NCBI GenBank assembly: GCA_964501785.1
Contig: CAZCUD010000006.1
Location: 124,001 to 188,000, forward strand
Reading direction: 5' to 3'
Origin: DATBSK01 sp964501785
GTDB lineage: Bacteria; Actinomycetota; Acidimicrobiia; IMCC26256; PALSA-555
Length of the DNA: 64,000 nt
Shown here in pieces: positions 58,480 through 64,000 of the stretch. Both the position numbers and the translations under genes were made by a program. The first letter of the stretch is position 1. The number at the start of each line of letters is the position of its first letter. The notes under the pieces are model-generated. The model did not search any database. It was not told where the DNA came from and saw only the letters and a program-made list of their open reading frames with translations.

Positions 58480-59301
58480 ATGGAGGCGAGCGCACCTGAC
58501 GTCGCAGGGCTGCTGGAGGGACGGGTGGCCGTCGTCTCGGGGATCGGTCCCGGGATGGGGCGGGCGATCGCGCTCGAGCTGGCCCGAGCCGGAGCCGACG
58601 TGGCGCTCGCCGCCCGGCGCGAGGAGTCGATGGCGCCCGTCGCGGCCGAGATCGAGGGGCTGGGGCAGCGGGCGATCGCCGTGCCGACCGACATCGGCGA
58701 CGCCGACGCGTGCGCCCGACTCGCCGAGACGGCGGCCGGCGAGCTGGGCCATGTCGACGTGCTCGTCAACAACGCGTTCGCCGAGGAGGACTGGCACGAC
58801 CCGTTCGACGGTTTCGACCCCGATCGCTGGCGCAAGCCGATCGACGTCAACGTGTTCGGGACGCTCCAGCTCACCAAGGCGTGCGTGCCGCACCTGCGGA
58901 AGTCCGCGACCGATCGGGGCGACGCGTCGGTGGTGATGATCACGACGCTGTCGGTGAAGAACCCGATCCCGCTGCTCGCGGGTTACGCGGCCTCGAAGCG
59001 CGCGCTCACGACCGCCGCGCACGTCCTGGCCAAGGAGCTCGGGCCGTCGAAGGTCCGCGTCAACTGCGTCGCGCCCGGTCACATCCGTGGCCGGTCGCTC
59101 GACGAGTACTTCGAGTGGATCGCGGAGCAGCGCGGCGTCACCCCCGACGACGTGGCCGACGAGATCGCGGCCATGAACCCCCTGCAGCACCTCGCCTCGC
59201 CCGAAGAGATCGCACCTGCGGTCCTGTTCTTCGCGTCGCCGCTGGCCCGGGTGATCACCGGCCAGACCCTCGACGTGAACTGCGGCCGCACCATGGACTG
59301 A
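58480..59301 (+). CDS. SDR, first gene of the rightward catabolic operon
   Basis: 273 residues. Cofactor loop SGIGPGMG (variant of TGxxxGIG), NNA in VLVNNAFAE, YAASK active site with Ser in 'TTLSVKN'. It ends 'ITGQTLDVNCG', the usual final strand. It resembles SDRs that act in sterol or terpene catabolism in actinobacteria. It starts 4 bases after the KstR-like operator. The following six genes run in the same direction and probably share its message. Confidence 0.75.
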   Translation: MEASAPDVAGLLEGRVAVVSGIGPGMGRAIALELARAGADVALAARREESMAPVAAEIEGLGQRAIAVPTDIGDADACARLAETAAGELGHVDVLVNNAFAEEDWHDPFDGFDPDRWRKPIDVNVFGTLQLTKACVPHLRKSATDRGDASVVMITTLSVKNPIPLLAGYAASKRALTTAAHVLAKELGPSKVRVNCVAPGHIRGRSLDEYFEWIAEQRGVTPDDVADEIAAMNPLQHLASPEEIAPAVLFFASPLARVITGQTLDVNCGRTMD

Positions 59302-59375
59302 CCGTCGTCGTGATGCGTGGCTGAACCCTCTCCACGAAGGTGACCTGCGCATCCAGAGAAGGGAACGCACGACCG

Positions 59376-60155
59376 ATGTTGCTGAAGGACAAGCGTTGCA
59401 TCGTCTCGGGGATCGGGCCGGGGCTTGGCAAGGAGATCGCGCTCGCGTTCGCCCGTGAAGGGGCGGACGTGGCGCTGGGGGCGCGCACCGAGTCGTACCT
59501 CGAGGAGGTGCACGCCGAGATCGAGGCGCTGGGGCGGCGGGCCGTCCACGTGCGCACCGACATCACCGACCAGGCGCAGTGCGACGCGCTCGTGCAGGCG
59601 ACCGTCGACGCGTTCGGGGGAGTCGACGTGCTCGTGCACAATGCGTTCGCGCCCGACGTGTTCCAGCTCTTCGAGGACGTCGACCTGTCCGCCTGGCGTC
59701 ACATGATGGACGTGAACCTCTTCGGGAGCCTCCAGCTCTCGAAGTCGGTCATCCCCCAGATGAAGGCGCAGGGCGGCGGATCGATCGTCTTCGTCAACTC
59801 GATGATCATCCGCAAGATCCTCCCGCTCCAGGGTGGGTACGCCACCTCCAAGGGTGCGCTCATGACCGCCGCGCAGGTGCTGGCGAAGGAGCTCGGTCCG
59901 CACAAGATCCGGGTGAACTCGATCGTCCCCGGGTGGATGTGGGGTCCCGGCGTCGAGATGTACATGGAGATGCTCGCGTCGGGGTCGGGCAAGACGCCGC
60001 AGGACCATTACGACGAGATCGCGGCCGACATCGCGCTCGGCGAGATCCCGCCCGACGACGACTGCGCCAACGCCGCAGTGTTCTTCGCGTCCGACCTGTC
60101 GTCGGTGATCACCGGTCAGGCGCTCGACGTCAACGGCGGCGAGGTGTTCCACTGA
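59376..60155 (+). CDS. SDR
   Basis: 259 residues, paralogue of the 58480 SDR: SGIGPGLG loop, VLVHNAFAP (NNA variant HNA), YATSK active site, Ser in 'VNSMIIRK', and 'VITGQALDVNGGE' end. The gap from the previous gene is 74 bases with weak AAGGGAA before ATG 59376. Its stop overlaps the next gene's probable CTG start. Confidence 0.75.
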   Translation: MLLKDKRCIVSGIGPGLGKEIALAFAREGADVALGARTESYLEEVHAEIEALGRRAVHVRTDITDQAQCDALVQATVDAFGGVDVLVHNAFAPDVFQLFEDVDLSAWRHMMDVNLFGSLQLSKSVIPQMKAQGGGSIVFVNSMIIRKILPLQGGYATSKGALMTAAQVLAKELGPHKIRVNSIVPGWMWGPGVEMYMEMLASGSGKTPQDHYDEIAADIALGEIPPDDDCANAAVFFASDLSSVITGQALDVNGGEVFH

Positions 60156-61249
60156 CGCTCGCGCCGACGCTGGGGACGCGCCGCGGGCCGGAGCCGCGAT
60201 CGATCGACGGCGCGATCGCCGCGCTCGACGCGTCCGCCGACGAGCTCGGCGGTGCGCTCGGGGTCGACGGCCCGGCGCTGCTGCGCGAGCGGGCCGCGAT
60301 CCTCGGCATCGCGCCCGACGGCACGGTGTCGGCAGGGGGGTCGTGCCGGCTGCTGCGCGCGGGCGACGGCCGGTGGGTGGCGATGAACCTGGCGCGCCGC
60401 AGCGACACCGAGCTGCTCGGCGCGTGGATGGCTCGCGACTGGCCGGCGCCCGGGGAGTCGAACGCTCCCTGGGACGCGGTCCGCGCCCACGTGGCGACGG
60501 TCGCCGCCGAGCCGGCGGTCGAGCGGGCCCAGCTGCTGGGCATCCCGGCTGCGGTCGCGGTTCCCGCCTCCGGCGCTTCGGTCCCGGTGCGGCTGACACG
60601 AGGTGCCCCGCGGCAGGCAGCGCTCGCGCGTCGGGTGGTGCTCGACCTGTCGTCGCTGTGGGCCGGTCCGCTGTGCGCCCGGCTCCTCGGGACGCGCGGC
60701 GCCTTGGTGCGCAAGGTCGAGCTGGTCGATCGCCCCGACGGGGCGCGGGCGGGCGATCCCGAGTTCTGGCGCCGGCTCAACGGTGCGAAGCAGGACGTCG
60801 CGGTGCGGCGCGACGAGCTGGCGCGCATGGTCGACGGCGTCGACGTGGTCGTCACCTCGGCCCGTCCGCGTGGTGTCGAGCAGCTCGGCCTCGATCTCGA
60901 GCGCCGCGTCCACGACGAGGGGATCGTGTGGGTGACGATCACCGGGTACGGCTACCGGAGCGAGTGGCGCGACCGGGTGGCGTTCGGCGACGACGCCGCG
61001 GTCGCCGGTGGTCTCGCCGTCGCGGCCGGTGGTGAGCGCCCGGTCTTCGTCGGTGATGCGCCGGCGGACCCGTTGAGCGGCCTGCACGCCGCACGGGCGG
61101 CGACGTCGCTGCTCGACGAAGGTGTCGGAGGAGTGGTCGACGTGAGCATGCGCGACGTGGTCGCGCACGCCCTGGTGTCGGCCGGGTACGGTGCAGACGA
61201 CCAGCAGCCGGGTGCTCGAGCGCACGGCTCTGACGTGGAGGATGCGTGA
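60152..61249 (+). CDS. CaiB/BaiF CoA-transferase family III, actinobacterial type
   Basis: 365 residues. The first 150 residues hold the small domain with 'SAGGSCRLLRAGDGRWVAMNLARR', which in canonical CaiB proteins comes late; the Rossmann part 'VVLDLSSLWAGPLCARLLG' begins near 160. Later 'WVTITGYGYRSEWRDR' and 'ADPLSGLHAARAATSLL' are typical. It moves CoA between acids. No ATG, GTG or TTG exists at the right place; CTG 60152 overlapping the SDR stop (CTGA) is the likely start. The next in-frame GTG (60326) would delete conserved sequence. Confidence 0.7.
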   Translation: MTLAPTLGTRRGPEPRSIDGAIAALDASADELGGALGVDGPALLRERAAILGIAPDGTVSAGGSCRLLRAGDGRWVAMNLARRSDTELLGAWMARDWPAPGESNAPWDAVRAHVATVAAEPAVERAQLLGIPAAVAVPASGASVPVRLTRGAPRQAALARRVVLDLSSLWAGPLCARLLGTRGALVRKVELVDRPDGARAGDPEFWRRLNGAKQDVAVRRDELARMVDGVDVVVTSARPRGVEQLGLDLERRVHDEGIVWVTITGYGYRSEWRDRVAFGDDAAVAGGLAVAAGGERPVFVGDAPADPLSGLHAARAATSLLDEGVGGVVDVSMRDVVAHALVSAGYGADDQQPGARAHGSDVEDA

Positions 61250-61743
61250 TGGCCCGACTCGAGCTGCCCGAAGGTGACCAGCCGGAGATCGTGAAGATCT
61301 GGTCGCTGCGCCCCGAGATGGGAGCCGCGGTGGCTGGCCTGTCCACCGCGGTGTACCAGCAGAGCCAGCTGCCGCCCCGGGTGCGCGAGGCGGCGCGGAT
61401 GCGGGTCGCCCAGATCAACGGCTGCGTGGTGTGCCAGGGCTGGCGCATCCCCGAGCTCGCCGAGCAGGGCGTCGACGAGGAGCTCTACGCCGACGTCGCC
61501 GACTGGAAGACGGCGCCGCAGTACTCCGACCAGGAGCGACTGGCGATCGAGTACGCGGAGCGCTTCTGCCTCGACCATCGCGGCATCGACGACGCGTTCT
61601 TCGCGCGGCTGAAGGAGCACTTCACCGACCCGGAGATCCTCGACCTCACGATCTGCATCGGCAACTGGGTCGCGTTCGGACGGCTCACGATGCTGCTCGA
61701 CCTCGACGAGGCCTGCGAGGTGCGTCCGCGCGCCACGGTGTGA
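61249..61743 (+). CDS. Carboxymuconolactone decarboxylase/AhpD-like protein
   Basis: 164-residue all-helical protein with AhpD-type CxxC in INGCVVCQGW. Helix 'PRVREAARMRVAQI' precedes it. Members are peroxidase partners or decarboxylases; here it may protect or assist the neighbouring oxidation steps. ATG 61249 overlaps the previous TGA and has GGAGG 7 bases upstream. Lies between the CoA transferase and the P450. Confidence 0.8.
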   Translation: MARLELPEGDQPEIVKIWSLRPEMGAAVAGLSTAVYQQSQLPPRVREAARMRVAQINGCVVCQGWRIPELAEQGVDEELYADVADWKTAPQYSDQERLAIEYAERFCLDHRGIDDAFFARLKEHFTDPEILDLTICIGNWVAFGRLTMLLDLDEACEVRPRATV

Positions 61744-61750
61744 GGCGCGG

Positions 61751-62971
61751 GTGACATCGGTACCCACCAGCGTGCCGGGCACCGGCGCACCGGATCTGTT
61801 CGACCTCTCGCTGTTCGCCGACGGCCCGCCGCACGAGCTCTTCGCACGCCTGCGGGCAGAGTCACCGGTGACGTTCTTGCCCGAGCGCGACGGGCCCGGC
61901 TTCTGGGGCGTCTTCTCGTACGACGAGCTGTTCGAGGTCTCGCGCCAGCCGCAGCGCTTCGGCTCGTACCCGAGCGTCTTCATCCACGACGACGAGGGCG
62001 AGGAGACGGGCGCGAGCGAGCTGATGCTCAACCAGGACCCGCCCCGCCACACCCAGCTGCGGAAGCTGGTCAACAAGGGCTTCACGCCGCGCCAGATCAA
62101 TGCGCTCGAGCCGCGCATCCGCGAGCGGGTCGGGGCGATCCTCGACAGCGCAGCGGCGCAGGGAACGTTCGACCTCGTCAGCGACCTCGCGGTCGAGGTG
62201 CCACTCCAGGTGATCGCGGAGCTCGTCGGCGTGCCCGAGGACGAGCGCCACACGGTGTTCGCGTGGACCGAGCGCATGATGACGATCGACGATCCCGAGT
62301 CGGAGGGGGGCGTCGAGGACGCACGTGCCGCGATCGGCGAGATGTTCGCCTACGTCGACCGCCTCGCCGCCGAGCGCGCCGAGAGCGACGGCGACGACCT
62401 GCTGAGCGTGCTGCTGCGCGCCGAGGTCGACGGTGACCGGTTGACGCCGCTCGACGTCGATCTGTTCTTCATGCTGCTGATGAACGCGGGCAGCGAGACG
62501 ACCCGCAACCTCATCACCGGCGGGATGCTGACGCTGTTCCAGCAGCCCGACGAGCGGGAGCGACTCGCGAGCGATGCCGCGCTGCTCCCCACGGCGATCG
62601 AGGAGATGCTCCGCTGGGTGACGCCCGTGATGCACTTCCGGCGGACGGCGCGTGCCGACACCGAGCTCGGCGGCCAGGAGATCCGCGAAGGCGACAAGGT
62701 CGTGATGTGGTACTCGTCGGCGAACCGCGACGAGTCGCAGTTCCCCGATGCCGATCGCTTCGACGTCGGGCGCACACCCAACGACCACGTCGCGTTCGGC
62801 GCCGGCGGCCCTCACTTCTGCCTCGGTGCGAGCCTCGCCCGCCTCGAGGCGCGGATCGTGTTCGAGGAGCTGCTCGAGCGGATGCCCCGCCTCGCACCCG
62901 CCGGGCCGGTGAAGCGCCTCGGGTCCAACTTCATCAACGGCATCAAGTCGCTCCCCGTCACGACCGGCTGA
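61751..62971 (+). CDS. Cytochrome P450, CYP125/CYP124-like
   Basis: 406 residues. Heme loop FGAGGPHFCLG, I-helix LLMNAGSETTRN, ExxR in IEEMLRWVTP. 'GFWGVFSYDELFEVSRQPQRF' and 'MLNQDPPRHTQLRKLVNKGFTP' place it in the CYP125/CYP124 sterol and branched lipid group, a third such enzyme in the window. It starts with GTG 61751, 7 bases after the AhpD-like stop, in the operon begun at 58480. Confidence 0.8.
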   Translation: MTSVPTSVPGTGAPDLFDLSLFADGPPHELFARLRAESPVTFLPERDGPGFWGVFSYDELFEVSRQPQRFGSYPSVFIHDDEGEETGASELMLNQDPPRHTQLRKLVNKGFTPRQINALEPRIRERVGAILDSAAAQGTFDLVSDLAVEVPLQVIAELVGVPEDERHTVFAWTERMMTIDDPESEGGVEDARAAIGEMFAYVDRLAAERAESDGDDLLSVLLRAEVDGDRLTPLDVDLFFMLLMNAGSETTRNLITGGMLTLFQQPDERERLASDAALLPTAIEEMLRWVTPVMHFRRTARADTELGGQEIREGDKVVMWYSSANRDESQFPDADRFDVGRTPNDHVAFGAGGPHFCLGASLARLEARIVFEELLERMPRLAPAGPVKRLGSNFINGIKSLPVTTG

Positions 62972-62980
62972 GGCGCTGCC

Positions 62981-63667
62981 GTGGACGCACCGCTCGCCGG
63001 CAAGCGCGTCGTCGTCACGGGCACCGAGTCCGACGTGGGGCGTGACCTGCTCGAGGGCGTGCTCGACGGCGGTCCCGCCCACGCGACCGGGATCGCGACG
63101 GACGACCTCGCGACGAAGGAGCAGGTCGACCTCCAGGTCGAGCAGGCAGCCGAGGCGGGGGGTGGGCCGATCGACGTCGTCGTCCATGCGGCGATGCCTG
63201 CGATCGCGTTCGAGGCGACCGACCTCGCCGACGTCGACGACGAGCGCTGGGACGCGGTGTGGGAGGGCACGATGCGCTCCACGCTGTTCGTGCTCCAGGC
63301 CGCGTACCGGCAGATGGCGGGGCGCGGGGGCTCGATCGTCCTCGTGACGCCGACGGTGTCGATGTCGGGCGCGGAGCGCCTCGTGCCCTACACGACCGCC
63401 GTCGAGGGCCAGCGCCTCCTCGCCAAGTCCGCGGCTCGACAGTGGGGACCCGACGGGATCCGGGTCAACTGCGTCGCGCCCGCGCCCGAGCAGGTGCCGA
63501 TCGGGGTCGACTCGATGTCGGTGTCGCTCGCGCCGCCCGCGCTCGGCGGACCGGGTGACGTCACCGACGACGTCGGTCCCGTCGTCGTGTGGCTCGCGAG
63601 CGATGCCGCACACTTCGTCACCGGTGTGACCGTGTGCGCCGACGGCGGCGTCTGGATGGCACCGTGA
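62981..63667 (+). CDS. SDR with degenerate active site
   Basis: 228 residues with an SDR fold: cofactor loop VTGTESDVG (TGxxxxxG, altered), 'VVVHAAMPAI' for NNAG and 'VTGVTVCADGG' end. The YxxxK motif is YTTAV: Tyr present, Lys replaced. Ser is in 'VTPTVSMSG'. It is shorter than typical. Catalysis is doubtful; it may bind NAD(P) or a partner. GTG 62981. Stop overlaps the next SDR start (GTGA). Confidence 0.7.
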   Translation: MDAPLAGKRVVVTGTESDVGRDLLEGVLDGGPAHATGIATDDLATKEQVDLQVEQAAEAGGGPIDVVVHAAMPAIAFEATDLADVDDERWDAVWEGTMRSTLFVLQAAYRQMAGRGGSIVLVTPTVSMSGAERLVPYTTAVEGQRLLAKSAARQWGPDGIRVNCVAPAPEQVPIGVDSMSVSLAPPALGGPGDVTDDVGPVVVWLASDAAHFVTGVTVCADGGVWMAP

Positions 63668-64000
63668 GCGCGACCACGCCGGGTTCGGCGGGCACGCGGC
63701 TCGAGGGCCGCACGGTCGTCGTCACCGGCGCGGGCCAAGGGGTGGGCGAGGGGATCGCGCTCGCCTGTGCGGCGCAGGGCGCCAACGTGGTGATCGCCGC
63801 GCGGCGTGCGGAGACCGGAGAGCCGGTGGCCGAGGCGATCCGGGCGCGGGGCGACGAGGCGGTGTGCATCGTCACCGACGTCACCAGTCGCGAGTCGATG
63901 GAGGCGTGCGTCGCGCAGACCGTCGAGCGGTACGGCGGCCTCGAGGTGATGGTGCACAACGCTTACCGAGGTGCCGCGCCGCACCGCCTCGAAGACCTCG
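63664..64000 (+). CDS. SDR, cut off by window edge
   Basis: 112 codons from GTG 63664, overlapping the previous stop (GTGA). TGAGQGVGEG cofactor loop, NNA variant 'VMVHNAYRG', 'IAARRAETGEPVAEAI' strand two. The catalytic half lies to the right of the window. The pair with the degenerate SDR before it suggests the two may form a heterodimer in which only this subunit is active. Confidence 0.75.
   Translation, partial: MSATTPGSAGTRLEGRTVVVTGAGQGVGEGIALACAAQGANVVIAARRAETGEPVAEAIRARGDEAVCIVTDVTSRESMEACVAQTVERYGGLEVMVHNAYRGAAPHRLEDL

Noticed and set aside
1..64000. tRNA, rRNA, riboswitch or prophage genes
   Set aside because: I saw no cloverleaf, conserved rRNA segment, known riboswitch core or phage structural gene.

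Overview
The window is about 64 kb of GC-rich chromosomal DNA packed with protein genes. I see no rRNA, tRNA, CRISPR array, insertion sequence or phage gene. The gene families point to a free-living, aerobic, lipid-degrading actinobacterium: three F420-type luciferase-like oxidoreductases, a Ddn-like deazaflavin protein, three cytochromes P450, many short-chain dehydrogenases (SDRs), acyl-CoA synthetases, microsomal-type epoxide hydrolases and a DUF222/HNH protein. The class Acidimicrobiia is my best guess, but that is inference from gene content. Start sites are mostly GTG or ATG, genes often overlap by 4 bases (ATGA/GTGA), and many first genes have a TAnnnT hexamer 6-10 bases before the start codon, which suggests leaderless transcription.

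Layout. 1-6349: a thioesterase fragment, secreted or anchored proteins, a wHTH-hydrolase-cyclase fusion regulator, a PIG-V-like mannosyltransferase and a low-molecular-weight phosphatase. 6384-12852: a branched-chain-amino-acid-type ABC system in which both permeases and the second ATPase form one polypeptide, flanked by two paralogous binding proteins. 12955-20892: a membrane protein, an amidohydrolase, rpiA, an LLM oxidoreductase, a coiled-coil glucosaminidase, a PhyH-type dioxygenase and a cyclase-family hydrolase. 20962-28501: SDRs, two SDR/epoxide-hydrolase pairs, a SnoaL-like protein, an aldo/keto reductase and a hydroxysteroid-dehydrogenase-like SDR. 28531-41571: a surface-anchored binding protein, a CYP125-like P450 coupled to a kinase-like protein, a D-aminoacylase-type amidohydrolase, small accessory enzymes, an enoyl-CoA hydratase, a 3Fe-4S ferredoxin, a thioesterase, and a CYP142-like P450 coupled to an LLM oxidoreductase.

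41641-50852 resembles an actinobacterial hypoxia/dormancy cluster: flavodoxin diverging from a zinc alcohol dehydrogenase, then a GNAT/CoA-ligase fusion, a tiny membrane protein, a P-type ATPase, an esterase, DUF6325 and SHOCT proteins. The divergent promoter carries a DosR-like GGGAC-N4-GTCCC palindrome and a weaker second copy. 50872-64000: an LLM oxidoreductase, an MFS pump, two acyl-CoA synthetases (one FadD19-like), a DUF222/HNH protein with a broken 5' end, and a co-directional run of SDRs, a CoA transferase, a carboxymuconolactone-decarboxylase-like protein and a third P450.

Three near-identical palindromes of the form TnnAACnnGTTnn, like the mycobacterial KstR operator, sit exactly at the starts of the CYP125-like P450, one fadD and the fadD19-like/SDR divergent pair. 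Together with the CYP125/CYP142/FadD19 set this suggests a sterol side-chain catabolism regulon, although no KstR gene is in the window. Other unexplained structure includes a 49-base palindromic element in two inverted copies, a 52-base repeat in two copies differing only in a hairpin loop, and a perfect 22-bp inverted repeat.
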